A model generated the notes under the pieces. That model ran no database searches. It was not told where the DNA came from and saw only the letters and a list, made by a program, of their open reading frames with translations. Position numbers and translations under genes: made by a program. DNA of 64,000 nucleotides from Caldifarciminota bacterium. Its GTDB lineage: Bacteria > Hydrothermota > Tepidihabitantia > Tepidihabitantales > CAIPLT01. The stretch is from positions 112,001 to 176,000 of the forward strand of contig CAIPLT010000059.1 in the NCBI GenBank assembly GCA_903865935.1. Reading direction: 5' to 3'. Shown here piece by piece: positions 53,603 through 61,983 of the stretch. The number at the start of each line of letters is the position of its first letter. Positions within the stretch are counted from its first letter, which is position 1.

Positions 53603-54395
53603 AGCGAAATCAATCCTTAATAAAACCGGTATCCCAGGGATGAGTTATTGTATTAATCCTTATACTGGTTGCGCGCACGGCTGTATTTACTGCTATGCGA
53701 CATATATGAGAGATTACTCAGGACATACCGAGAAATGGGGAGAGTTTGTCGATATCAAGATAAATTTACCCGAGGTTTTATCCAAAGAAATCAAGAAGAA
53801 AAGACCGGGCAGAGTCTGTATCGGAACAGTCGCTGATGGTTATCAGCCAATCGAGCGCGAAAAGCTATTAACACGAAGAACGATTGAGATTCTAATCGAG
53901 AATAATTTTCCGTTTGAGATATTGACCAAATCGTCTTTGGTAAGTCGCGATATTGATTTGCTGAAAGATTACAAAAACTGTTCGATCGAGTTATCAATAA
54001 CGACAATTGATGATAATGTCAGAAAGATTTTTGAGCCGAATGCCGACACGATTGAAAATCGTTTAGCGTGCGCTAGGAAATTAATGTCGGCGGGTATTGA
54101 GACAAATGTATTCTTTGGTCCGGTTCTGCCATATTTTTCCGATAGTGATAAGTCAATTAATTCTTTATTTGACGCTTTTGAATCGGCTGGAGTGAAACGG
54201 GTGCTGGTTGATAAACTGAACTACCTCAACAAAAAAATCCCGTTAATTCTATCAAGCATAAAAGAGGTTTTTCCGCAAGCGATAAGTTATTACCAGAATT
54301 TTCTTAAATCACCCAATGGTTACGAGTCGGACTTAAGACAAAGAATAAATGATATCGCAAAGAGTAAAAAAATGAAGGTGGAGGTTGTATTCTAA
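53571..54395 (+). CDS. Radical SAM protein (SplB-like)
   Basis: 274 residues with the cluster motif CAHGCIYC (C34, C38, C41), a CX3CX2C radical-SAM signature, followed by CYATYMRDYSGHTEKWGEF. This layout matches the SPL/Rv2578c-like family related to spore photoproduct lyase, most members of which are uncharacterised. GTVADGYQPIERE and ILTKSSLVSRDIDLL are further family features. It overlaps ribE and its stop overlaps the PAP2 start. Confidence 0.87.
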   Translation: MSANILIREVKAKSILNKTGIPGMSYCINPYTGCAHGCIYCYATYMRDYSGHTEKWGEFVDIKINLPEVLSKEIKKKRPGRVCIGTVADGYQPIEREKLLTRRTIEILIENNFPFEILTKSSLVSRDIDLLKDYKNCSIELSITTIDDNVRKIFEPNADTIENRLACARKLMSAGIETNVFFGPVLPYFSDSDKSINSLFDAFESAGVKRVLVDKLNYLNKKIPLILSSIKEVFPQAISYYQNFLKSPNGYESDLRQRINDIAKSKKMKVEVVF

Positions 54396-54931
54396 CCGGA
54401 ATTCTTATTTTATTTCTATCGGCAAATGTTGACCAGTCAATTTATAACACGGTTCATAATGATTGGCAATCGCATACAATGGACAATGTAATGAAAGTGA
54501 CCGAGTATGCATCGAGCCCAACCGCCTTGGCTTTGGGGAACCTATCAGTGTTCTATTTTGGCGAAGGGAAAGAACAGAAAGTGGCCAAACTTGCCGTCAC
54601 TTCCTGGGTCGGAGCTTTTGCAACCACGTTTTTAATAAAAGGTATTGTTAATCGTCAGCGACCTGAAGGACAGCACCAATCACGCTGGGACTCATCATTT
54701 CCTTCGGGTCATACTTCAAGCTGGTTTGCTTTAGCCACAGTTTATAGCGCAAAGTATCCGAAATATGCAATTCCATTATATGGCGCTGGTATTTTAGTGG
54801 GTTTATCAAGGATTTACTTAGGGGAGCATTATCCATCGGATGTTTTGACCGGCGCGGTAATTGGTATTGGGGTTGGTTATTTAACGCTAAAGTTGGAAAA
54901 ACAGTTACAAAAGATACCATTCTTAAAATAA
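54389..54931 (+). CDS. PAP2 superfamily membrane phosphatase, probable ATT start
   Basis: 180 residues if started at ATT 54389. Phosphatase motifs are complete: K84-x6-R91P92, PSGH 105-108, and S140R141 with H147 and D151. From ATT the protein begins with a hydrophobic signal-like stretch (LTGILILFLSAN) and DQSIYNTVHNDW, as expected for the family. ATG 54479 would remove both and has no Shine-Dalgarno. GGTGGAGG (54377-54384) lies 4 nt before the ATT. It dephosphorylates lipid phosphates, perhaps undecaprenyl pyrophosphate. Confidence 0.82.
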   Translation: MLTGILILFLSANVDQSIYNTVHNDWQSHTMDNVMKVTEYASSPTALALGNLSVFYFGEGKEQKVAKLAVTSWVGAFATTFLIKGIVNRQRPEGQHQSRWDSSFPSGHTSSWFALATVYSAKYPKYAIPLYGAGILVGLSRIYLGEHYPSDVLTGAVIGIGVGYLTLKLEKQLQKIPFLK

Positions 54932-54961
54932 CAACAAAAGATAAATTTTTGGGGAGTAAAA

Positions 54962-56263
54962 TTATCCGATTAGATTGAAAATTTTATCTTTTAGTATTAC
55001 CTTTTGGACCTTACCTTTTAGTTTCCTGCCGATAAATGGTGAATTTTTAGATTTAGAAACAATATTATTGTTTGATAGTGTCCAAACTTTATTCAAATCA
55101 AAGATTGTGATTGCGGCAGGAGTTCCATCAGTAATTTTACCCGCATCTTTTAGATTTAATATTTGAGCCGGTTTGGTTGTTAAACAGGCGATATATTTTT
55201 CGAGCGTCAGATATTTCTTTAATACCAGTTCTTGATAACCTAAAGAGAATACGGTCTCAAAGCCAATCATACCCGCCTTAGCTTTTTCCCAGCCGACCTG
55301 TTTTTTAGACCGGTGCCAGGGTGCATGGTCAGTGGCAATAATATCAATTGTGCCATCTGCTAATCCTTGTCTTACTGCTTCAATATCAGCTTTGGTTCTT
55401 AATGGCGGTGAGACTTTAAAGTTTGTATTCAGGTCTAAGCAGTTGTCTTCAGTTAGAGTAAAATAGTGGGGGCAGGTCTCCGCGGTAATTTTTATATGAC
55501 GCTTTTTTGCCCAGCGGATTAAATCTACCGATTTCTTGGTCGATACGTGCGCGATATGGACCCGACTTTTAGTATATTCTGCCAGTACAATATCTCTTAG
55601 CACCATTATTGATTCAGTAATATCCGGGATTCCTTTTAATCCAAGCTTTTTACTGATTCGACCCTGATTAATCATTCCTGAGTCGGATAATTCTAAAACT
55701 TCGCAATGGTCGATAACAAAAATACCGAGGTCTTTAGAATGTTCAAGGATTTCTTGCATTAGTGCACTATCAGATATTGGCGAACCATCATCTGAAACCG
55801 CAACAATCCCCGCTGAAATCATCGCATCGATATCGGCAAGCGTTTTTCCCATACGGTTTTTAGTCGCGCAGCCAATCACCAAAACTTCCGCATTGTCCGC
55901 TTTCTTTTTCTGATTATAGATGTATTTTACCAATCTGGGATTATCGATCGGTGGATTTGTATTAGGCATACAGCAGATTAAACTAAACCCGCCAGCAATT
56001 GCGGATAATGTGCCGGATTTAATTGTTTCAGAATCAATGTTACCCGGTTCCCTTAAATGACAATGCAGGTCGATAAAACCGGGAGAAACATACTGTTTGT
56101 CATTGAGATTCAATACGTGCGCATCTTTTTTAGCGTTTTTGATATTCTTGATAATACCATTTTCGATATAGATGCCCGGGTTATTGATTATTCGCTTATT
56201 TGGGATTATTAATTTACCGCCTCGCAAGATTAATTTATCAAAGTGCTGTTTTTTAATATTCAT
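54962..56263 (-). CDS. pyrC: Dihydroorotase
   Basis: 433 residues of the class I dihydroorotase type. Zinc-binding motifs: GFIDLHCHLREPG at the start of the barrel, VIDHCEV and VHIAHVSTKKSV in the middle, and the catalytic aspartate in IIATDHAPW. It closes carbamoyl-aspartate to dihydroorotate. It is 50 nt downstream of pyrB on the same strand, making a pyrimidine operon. Confidence 0.95.
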   Translation of the reverse strand: MNIKKQHFDKLILRGGKLIIPNKRIINNPGIYIENGIIKNIKNAKKDAHVLNLNDKQYVSPGFIDLHCHLREPGNIDSETIKSGTLSAIAGGFSLICCMPNTNPPIDNPRLVKYIYNQKKKADNAEVLVIGCATKNRMGKTLADIDAMISAGIVAVSDDGSPISDSALMQEILEHSKDLGIFVIDHCEVLELSDSGMINQGRISKKLGLKGIPDITESIMVLRDIVLAEYTKSRVHIAHVSTKKSVDLIRWAKKRHIKITAETCPHYFTLTEDNCLDLNTNFKVSPPLRTKADIEAVRQGLADGTIDIIATDHAPWHRSKKQVGWEKAKAGMIGFETVFSLGYQELVLKKYLTLEKYIACLTTKPAQILNLKDAGKITDGTPAAITIFDLNKVWTLSNNNIVSKSKNSPFIGRKLKGKVQKVILKDKIFNLIG

Positions 56264-56313
56264 AAATTATACTAGTTTCACTGATTTTCTTTAGTCTTTC
56301 GGCGGTTTATTTT

Positions 56314-57237
56314 TTATCCAACCAAAATCATCTTGAGTAAAGCCATGCGGATATATAGACCATTCTGGGCTTGGCGGAAATAAGCGGCTCGAGGGTCACT
56401 ATCGACTTCGATGCTTATTTCATTAACTCGGGGCAGGGGGTGCATGATAATCGCATTCTTTTTCATTACCTTTAAAATATCCTTATCAATAATATATTTA
56501 TCTTTGGCTTTTTCAAAGTCGTCGAGATTTTCACCAAACCGCTCTTTTTGAATTCGCGTCTGGTAAATTACATCGACTTGCGACGATACTTTTTTCAGGT
56601 CAGTTTCTTCGGCAAAGAACACATTGTGCTTGGTAAGGTAGTTTTTGATATCGCCGCGCATCCGAACCACATCCGGCGCAACAAAATAAACCTTGATATT
56701 GTTATATTTGGTCAGTAAATACGCTAAAGACCGGACGGTTCGGCTGTTAGCTAAATCACCGACCATTGCAATTGAAATACCGTCTAATTTCCCGATTTCT
56801 TTCTTGATTGTATAGATATCGAGCAGCGCCTGAGTCGGATGTTGACCCGGTCCGTCGCCAGCATTGATAACCGGCACCGGTGATACCTTGGCTGCTCTTT
56901 CGGCGGCGCCGCTTTCAAAATGACGCAATACAATAACATCGGCATAACTGCCAACGATTCGAATGGTATCTTCTAAGGATTCGCCTTTTGCGGTCGATGA
57001 AAACTCGCGGGCATTTTCGGTTGAGATTAATTCGCCGCCGAGTTTTAACATCGCCGCTTCAAAGGAAAGACGAGTGCGGGTGCTCGGCTCATAAAAAATT
57101 GTCGCCATTGTCTTGCCATGCAGAATGTTCGAACCACCCTTTAATGCGATTTTTTCCATCTGGGAGGCGACCAAGAAAATATCATCTAATGATTTTCGGT
57201 CAAACTGCTGGGCTTTGATGATATGATTTAGTTTCAT
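56314..57237 (-). CDS. pyrB: Aspartate carbamoyltransferase catalytic subunit
   Basis: 307 residues with the carbamoyl-phosphate loop EPSTRTRLSFEAAMLKLGGE near 50-69, SLEDTIRIVGSYADVIVLRH and NAGDGPGQHPTQALLD, plus MHPLPRVNEI near the end. It is the first committed step of pyrimidine synthesis. No pyrI regulatory chain is adjacent. A GAGGT lies 8 nt before the ATG. Confidence 0.96.
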   Translation of the reverse strand: MKLNHIIKAQQFDRKSLDDIFLVASQMEKIALKGGSNILHGKTMATIFYEPSTRTRLSFEAAMLKLGGELISTENAREFSSTAKGESLEDTIRIVGSYADVIVLRHFESGAAERAAKVSPVPVINAGDGPGQHPTQALLDIYTIKKEIGKLDGISIAMVGDLANSRTVRSLAYLLTKYNNIKVYFVAPDVVRMRGDIKNYLTKHNVFFAEETDLKKVSSQVDVIYQTRIQKERFGENLDDFEKAKDKYIIDKDILKVMKKNAIIMHPLPRVNEISIEVDSDPRAAYFRQAQNGLYIRMALLKMILVG

Positions 57238-57336
57238 ATCTTTTTTACCTCTTATGAATATATTGAACTATATAAAATAAATCAGGATAGATAATTCTTT
57301 GTGAAAGGTCGTCAGTCCGTTTTCGACGCCCCATTA

Positions 57337-57564
57337 TTATCGGATGATAATTGAAAGCGGTATTAAAATTACGTAACCGGTTACTAACAAGATTGGCGCC
57401 AAAACCGTTGAACCTTTGCCAAGTGATAAAAACCCCAAAGCAATTATCGCAATCCCGATAACGAAGAGAATAATATTTTTCAGTTTAAATACAATATTGG
57501 GACGAGGCGGCAATTTAGGGGTACTAACTTTTTTAACATCTTTTTTCTTATCTGGTTTTGCCAT
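57337..57564 (-). CDS. DUF3098-like small membrane protein
   Basis: 75 residues: a Lys-rich N-terminus, then two membrane segments (IILFVIGIAIIALGFLSL and LAPILLVTGYVILIPLSII) separated by a short GKGSTV loop. The pattern fits DUF3098-like small membrane proteins. It lies 10 nt after the next gene on the minus strand. Function unknown. Confidence 0.7.
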   Translation of the reverse strand: MAKPDKKKDVKKVSTPKLPPRPNIVFKLKNIILFVIGIAIIALGFLSLGKGSTVLAPILLVTGYVILIPLSIIIR

Positions 57565-57574
57565 TGGTCAAATC

Positions 57575-57985
57575 TTACTTTAATTCTTGAGTTCTGTCAA
57601 GTTTGTTTTTTATAAAGTTTATTATTGCTTCGGAATTTTCTTTGGGCAATAATAGATGCACACCGCGGAAATTATCCAGAAAACTCTTTTTGGTGAACGG
57701 GCTCAGCACAACCCCGGTTGTTGTAATGTAATATTTGCGAAATCGAGACCATTCGAGTTTATTTTTGAATATTTTCTTATCAATGATAATTTCGGTATCG
57801 GTTATTGTATAAGTGGTCGGCAAAAAATAGGCGTTAAGCGAAGCAAATAGAACAATCAATGTCAGTATTGTCCATGGCAAGCCATATAAAACTGTTATCG
57901 ATATTACAAAAACTCCGAGAATTATCGATGCGAACAGGGTTTTTTTAGGATGTTCTTTTGCCCGATGAACCTGCCAGGTGAGCAT
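57575..57985 (-). CDS. Membrane protein with a bacterial PH-like domain
   Basis: 136 residues: two N-terminal membrane segments (KTLFASIILGVFVISITVLYG and LTLIVLFASLNAYF), then a strand-rich domain YTITDTEIIIDKKIFKNKLEW...GVHLLLPKENSEAIINFI that resembles bacterial PH-like (DUF304-type) domains. No function can be given. Upstream is tRNA-Met on the same strand. Confidence 0.65.
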   Translation of the reverse strand: MLTWQVHRAKEHPKKTLFASIILGVFVISITVLYGLPWTILTLIVLFASLNAYFLPTTYTITDTEIIIDKKIFKNKLEWSRFRKYYITTTGVVLSPFTKKSFLDNFRGVHLLLPKENSEAIINFIKNKLDRTQELK

Positions 57986-58022
57986 TATTTTTATATTTAA
58001 TTCTTGAGATTTGATATTAATG

Positions 58023-58096
58023 TGGGTCCGGTAGGACTTGAACCTACGACCAGCTGATTATGAGTCAGCTGCTCTAACCAACTGAGCTACGGACCC
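58023..58096 (-). tRNA. tRNA-Met (CAT), elongator type
   Basis: A 74-nt cloverleaf on the minus strand. Acceptor stem GGGTCCG/CGGACCC, D arm TAGCTCAGTTGGTTAGAGCA, anticodon loop CTCATAA with anticodon CAT, and T arm with GGTTCAAGTCC. The loop and D arm resemble elongator tRNA-Met more than tRNA-Ile2, though a modified C34 (Ile) cannot be excluded. The discriminator is A and the 3' CCA is not encoded. Confidence 0.93.
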
Positions 58097-58260
58097 AGCT
58101 TACTGTTTCAATAGCTTACAGCAAACGTCATTTTTGTCAATACCCGATTCTGCCAAATTTCTGCCTTTTTTAATACACTTTTACACAGTAAATTCACTGC
58201 GTTGTGTAAATGCTTTTTGAAAAATGTGTAACTTGCTGGAAGAACTTACACCACTGCTTA

Positions 58261-58297
58261 TTGACTTTAGCGCGCAGGAAACTATGTAATATGCGCG
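58261..58297 (+). promoter_or_regulatory. Cassette promoter, copy 1, with inverted repeat around -10
   Basis: TTGACT, 18-nt spacer, TGTAAT. The 6-bp inverted repeat CGCGCA (58271-58276) / TGCGCG (58292-58297) brackets the -10 box and could be an operator. Confidence 0.65.
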
Positions 58298-58381
58298 AAG
58301 AAAATAATGCGGGACAACCTTATGGAGTGTAAAGTGCTAAATGACCAATTTATACAATATCGCTTGAAACACAACACTTTT
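58261..58381 (+). repeat. 121-bp duplicated promoter/mini-gene element, copy 1
   Basis: Matches 61495-61615 at about 107 of 121 positions, without gaps. The promoter half (first 46 nt) differs at only 3 positions, while the following 75 nt differ at 11. Sequence before and after is unrelated. Each copy lies upstream of a large secreted-protein gene. Confidence 0.88.
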
Positions 58382-58384
58382 TAA
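58307..58384 (+). CDS. Possible 25-residue peptide, copy 1
   Basis: ATG 58307 lies 16 nt after the -10 box. The frame shares the core NxQFxQYRLKHN with the copy at 61541. It has one cysteine and a basic C-terminal half. The Shine-Dalgarno (GAAGAAAATA) is poor. Base changes between the two copies are mostly amino-acid changing, so peptide-level selection is not proved; the element may act as RNA. Confidence 0.35.
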   Translation: MRDNLMECKVLNDQFIQYRLKHNTF

Positions 58385-58403
58385 GAGATTTTAACTTTTT
58401 TAC

Positions 58404-58431
58404 TTGACACAAACTGAACCTCTATTACAAT
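58404..58431 (+). promoter_or_regulatory. Promoter of the glycoside hydrolase gene
   Basis: TTGACA, 16-nt spacer, TACAAT, which implies a leader of about 225 nt before ATG 58665. Confidence 0.75.
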
Positions 58432-58501
58432 TCAGATATAAGCAATAGAATTAAATGGGGTAGTCGAAATAGTATTTTGAAGTAATTTATTGATAGTGGG
58501 G

Positions 58502-58624
58502 ATGCATAATGGTGAGCTAAATGACGTTGAGGTTAGTGATAGAACTTCCAAAGATAGGTTCGAAGAGACCTGTAGTGTTTTCTCTTTGATAATGTACAAA
58601 CGTACACATCTTTTTTCAAAATGA
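58502..58624 (+). CDS. Possible 40-residue leader ORF
   Basis: Frame beginning MHNGELNDVEVSDRTSKDRF, ending in TGA inside the long leader of the hydrolase gene. GTGGGG directly abuts the ATG, so ribosome binding would be awkward. Composition looks protein-like, but no second copy or family is known to me. No counterpart exists in the leader of the 61984 gene. Confidence 0.22.
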   Translation: MHNGELNDVEVSDRTSKDRFEETCSVFSLIMYKRTHLFSK

Positions 58625-58664
58625 AATCAAATAAATTTTTAATCATTCATTTAAGGAGCAGATT

Positions 58665-61208
58665 ATGAAAATAAAACTCATACTTATAACATTTTTTGCT
58701 ATAGTCTTAATAAAAAATATTTTTGGTCAAATCGCATATGTAAAGGTGAATGATAGCAATTTTGAGTTAAACGGCAATAAATATTATCCTTTAGTTTTGA
58801 ATTATTTAATATCGTTCACTAAAGACTACAACACAAATACATATTATTTATCTCCAAACTGGAATTACAGTGACTATTGGGATTACCCATACCCTGGATA
58901 CCCTGTCGACCCTGGAAGATATTGTTATAGTAAAGATAATGATAAAGAGGTTAGCTTAATAAAACTTGGAAAAGACTTAACAAGAATAAAAAATATGGGA
59001 TTTAATACTATACGAGTAGGTATTGCTCCTTACAATAACAATGGAATGTTTGAAATTCCTACAGGATCTTATTTATCGTACTTTTCAATTGTTGACCAAT
59101 TACTGAATTCAGTTGCCTCACATAATTTAAAAGCCATATTAATTATTGGTCCACCAAAAGCATGGGAAATTCATGAAAGTTATAAAACATATCTTGAAAA
59201 TATAGCGGGTCATTTAAAAAACAATCAAGCAGTAATGGCGTATGATTTATATAACGAACCATCCCTTAATTATTCGCTTGAGAATAGAAATGATAAATAT
59301 AAAATTTCGAATTGGGTTTCAGAATGGTGTTATACGATCAAAAAATTTGACTCTAATCATTTAATAACAATTGGTATTGGTCTTGAAAACACATTATCTT
59401 GGGATCCGCTAGTAATGCCAATAGATTTTATTTCATATCATCTTTATTCTGGAATAAAAGATTTACAAGCTTCTAAAGATATAATAAGTGCCTATCTATA
59501 TTGGATTGCGAAAGCAATAAAAATGCCTTGGATAATTGGGGAAACTGGTTATACTGGAACAAACGACTTATCGATTAATGACCCAAGCGTCGGAACAGAA
59601 CAAAATCAAGCTGATTATGCATTATTTACAATGCAAAAATCTCTTAACTGTGGATGTCAAGGCTATTCGTGGTGGCAATATCAGGATATCAATTGGTATG
59701 ACCCCACAAATGATTCATACTATCAGGTTTATTTTGGTCTAATAAATCGATATGGAAAAACTAACGGTTTTCTAAATGAAACGGATAAAAAAGCAGCAAA
59801 TGTATTCTCATCATTCTGGTCAATGATTCCAAATCCGACTAATTGCTCGAAACCAGATAGTTATTATAATATTCACAATTATGATACTATAGATTTGACA
59901 GGTTGGGTAGTTGATGATAAAGGTTTACCGATTGAAAATGCTTTTATCATGGGGTGGAAACAAATTGAAGCTTCATATCCGAGTTATATAACATTTTCAG
60001 ATGCTAATGGTTATTTCGTATTACATTCAAATACACCAAATAACAATATAAATACATTATGGATTTCTTTTCCCGGGTATTCTGTTGTGACAATAACTAA
60101 CCCTACATCAGATCATTATTATATGATTAAACCAATTAATTATAATCAATGGACTAAAAAATGGACTAACGATGGCAATAATACTATTGACGGTTGGACC
60201 GTTCGTAATTTTGATAAATTTTACAAAGGAGATTTTGACGGTAATGGTAAAGATGAATTGTTATGCGTTCAATATACAGGAGGGGCAAAGGATTGGATGA
60301 CAATGCTATATTATAATAATTCCACAGGCGACTGGGATTGGGGTTGGAGTAATTATGGCAATTCATCAGTAGGAGATGGTATTTACCCGTATCGTCATAA
60401 TTTAATTGTCGGTGATTTCGATGGTGATGGAAGAGATGATATACTAGGCAATCGATATCCTTTTAATGGTTGGTTAACTACCTTTAAGTTTGGCATAGAT
60501 GGTCAATTTCATTGGTGGCAGTCAAGTTATGGTTATATAAACGACAATTCTTATCCTTTAAGTTATATTCAACCATATAACAATTATATAATTGCAGGGG
60601 ATTTTGATGGTGATGGAAGAGACGACTTATTGGGTTCAGATTTACCAAACGGTTGGACGACTTGGTTTAAATTCGGATTAAATAATCAATGGCAATGGGT
60701 ACAGACAGATAATGGTTATACTAACAATCCTTCATATTCAATGAGTTATATGAGACCTTATCGGGACCAATATATAGTTGGTGATTTTGATGGTGATGGA
60801 AGAGATGAAGTATTAGGAAATGATTTACCAAATGGATGGATGACTTTGTTTGGTTTTGAAAATGACAATTGGCAGTGGGTATGGAGTGATGCCGGTAATG
60901 ATGTCATAGGAATACGCCCATACAGAAATAATTTGATAGTTGGCAATTTTGATGATGATAGCAAAGATGAATTATTAGGGTTTAAGACATGGGCAACAAA
61001 GTTTGATTTTGAATCGGGTAGTTTTATTTGGGGTTGGAGCACATATGATTCAGGAATTCTTTCGGATTGGACTATACAGCCAGCAGCATTAAAATATTTA
61101 TCTATCAAAACCTATAAATACTCACCAGATCAGCTAATTGCATTCAGGAAGATTGGTACAATATTTAGTAAAAAGTTTTTAGTTAATATGTATTCATTTA
61201 ACAGATAA
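58665..61208 (+). CDS. Secreted glycoside hydrolase (GH5-like) with Ig-like domain and FG-GAP repeats
   Basis: 847 residues. After a signal peptide (cut near NIFGQ) residues about 25-380 form a TIM-barrel hydrolase: IKNMGFNTIRVGIAPYN, the acid/base E198 in YDLYNEP and the nucleophile E293 in IGETGYTG, as in clan GH-A cellulase-type enzymes. Residues about 410-480 form a carboxypeptidase-regulatory-like domain. Five FG-GAP/VCBS repeats follow with calcium loops such as GDFDGDGRDD. There is no sorting domain. It is more AT-rich than the rest of the window. AAGGAG precedes the ATG. Confidence 0.8.
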   Translation: MKIKLILITFFAIVLIKNIFGQIAYVKVNDSNFELNGNKYYPLVLNYLISFTKDYNTNTYYLSPNWNYSDYWDYPYPGYPVDPGRYCYSKDNDKEVSLIKLGKDLTRIKNMGFNTIRVGIAPYNNNGMFEIPTGSYLSYFSIVDQLLNSVASHNLKAILIIGPPKAWEIHESYKTYLENIAGHLKNNQAVMAYDLYNEPSLNYSLENRNDKYKISNWVSEWCYTIKKFDSNHLITIGIGLENTLSWDPLVMPIDFISYHLYSGIKDLQASKDIISAYLYWIAKAIKMPWIIGETGYTGTNDLSINDPSVGTEQNQADYALFTMQKSLNCGCQGYSWWQYQDINWYDPTNDSYYQVYFGLINRYGKTNGFLNETDKKAANVFSSFWSMIPNPTNCSKPDSYYNIHNYDTIDLTGWVVDDKGLPIENAFIMGWKQIEASYPSYITFSDANGYFVLHSNTPNNNINTLWISFPGYSVVTITNPTSDHYYMIKPINYNQWTKKWTNDGNNTIDGWTVRNFDKFYKGDFDGNGKDELLCVQYTGGAKDWMTMLYYNNSTGDWDWGWSNYGNSSVGDGIYPYRHNLIVGDFDGDGRDDILGNRYPFNGWLTTFKFGIDGQFHWWQSSYGYINDNSYPLSYIQPYNNYIIAGDFDGDGRDDLLGSDLPNGWTTWFKFGLNNQWQWVQTDNGYTNNPSYSMSYMRPYRDQYIVGDFDGDGRDEVLGNDLPNGWMTLFGFENDNWQWVWSDAGNDVIGIRPYRNNLIVGNFDDDSKDELLGFKTWATKFDFESGSFIWGWSTYDSGILSDWTIQPAALKYLSIKTYKYSPDQLIAFRKIGTIFSKKFLVNMYSFNR

Positions 61209-61494
61209 TATCACCCAATTCTGCGGACACAATACATAACAAAAATTCACGATAATGAAATGAAAGTAACGGGTACGACTCATAAAATTGGATCGCACCC
61301 TTATTATTTGTATTGTTTATGGTGTTGGTGCGGTTAAGGTAAAAACAGTATTGCGGTTGCATTCAAATATTTCTCAGTCAAAGTATAGAATAGTTGGAAA
61401 TTCGTTTTTTACCCTGCCTTATACTGGCAATTCTGCTTCAATTTTTTACTTCCGGTACCTCATAACCAGTTCGTTATTGGGCTGAAAAAAACGG
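61209..61494 (+). other. Intergenic region
   Basis: No credible gene. At 61273-61305 it has TACGACTCATAAAATTGGAT then CGCACCCTTATT, similar to a sequence 15 nt after the stop of the propeller gene (30152-30184). A 65-codon frame at 61288 is not supported by any start signal. Confidence 0.4.
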
Positions 61495-61530
61495 TTGACT
61501 TTAGAGCGCAGGAAACTATATAATATGCGC
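61495..61530 (+). promoter_or_regulatory. Cassette promoter, copy 2, with inverted repeat around -10
   Basis: TTGACT, 18-nt spacer, TATAAT; GCGCA (61506-61510) and TGCGC (61526-61530) bracket the -10 box. Confidence 0.7.
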
Positions 61531-61615
61531 GGAGAAAATAATGTCGTACAACCTTAGAGAGTGTAAATTACAAAATGGCCAATTTGTACAATATCGCCTG
61601 AAACACAACAGTTTT
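61495..61615 (+). repeat. 121-bp duplicated promoter/mini-gene element, copy 2
   Basis: Second copy of the element at 58261-58381, same orientation, 3.2 kb downstream and upstream of the next secreted-protein gene. Confidence 0.88.
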
Positions 61616-61636
61616 ATCAATTTTAAATTTCATTAA
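61541..61636 (+). CDS. Possible 31-residue peptide, copy 2
   Basis: ATG 61541 with GGAG (61531-61534) 6 nt upstream. The core NGQFVQYRLKHNSF aligns with copy 1; the frame then runs six residues further (INFKFH). The open frame is conserved between copies over 25 codons, with one silent and about nine replacement codons. Confidence 0.38.
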   Translation: MSYNLRECKLQNGQFVQYRLKHNSFINFKFH

Positions 61637-61695
61637 TCAAGTGGAAACCATTGATTTATATGATTTAAATGACTTTAGATAATTGAAGATTTTTC

Positions 61696-61723
61696 TTGAC
61701 AACACAAGATTAATAATCATAAT
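61696..61723 (+). promoter_or_regulatory. Promoter of the Kelch-like secreted protein
   Basis: TTGACA, 16-nt spacer, CATAAT; implies a leader of about 255 nt. Confidence 0.65.
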
Positions 61724-61834
61724 TGAATCGGTGGTCATTATGACTAACATTCTACACTTCTGTAAGTTACCTTTTTTAGTATACAATCGTTTTCTGTTAA
61801 ATCCTTCAGGAGAAGCAAATGCGGCATTATGCAC

Positions 61835-61860
61835 CTCTTGAGTATCGGGTGACTCAAGAG
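61835..61860 (+). promoter_or_regulatory. Leader hairpin
   Basis: CTCTTGAG / CTCAAGAG, a perfect 8-bp stem with a 10-nt loop in the long leader before 61984. No U run follows, so it is not a standard terminator. It lies inside a short frame (61819-61875, 18 codons) that has AGGAGA 5 nt before its ATG. Confidence 0.5.
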
Positions 61861-61983
61861 GAACGTTGTATTCTGACCCGCATCTCTTCTTATATTTCAA
61901 AGTAAGGTGAAGGAGAGATAGTTAATAAGAACCTTACGTAATTAATCTGTACAATGACATAATAATAACTTTCGGGGTGAAAT

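Noticed and set aside
54479-54931. PAP2 gene starting at ATG 54479
   Set aside because: No Shine-Dalgarno, and the hydrophobic N-terminal segment in the same open frame would be lost.
58023-58096. tRNA-Ile2 (CAT) reading of the tRNA
   Set aside because: The anticodon loop CTCATAA and the D arm match elongator tRNA-Met; not fully excluded because C34 modification cannot be seen.
61637-61900. 87-codon minus-strand frame
   Set aside because: It crosses the promoter, leader and hairpin of the secreted-protein gene, with no start signal of its own.
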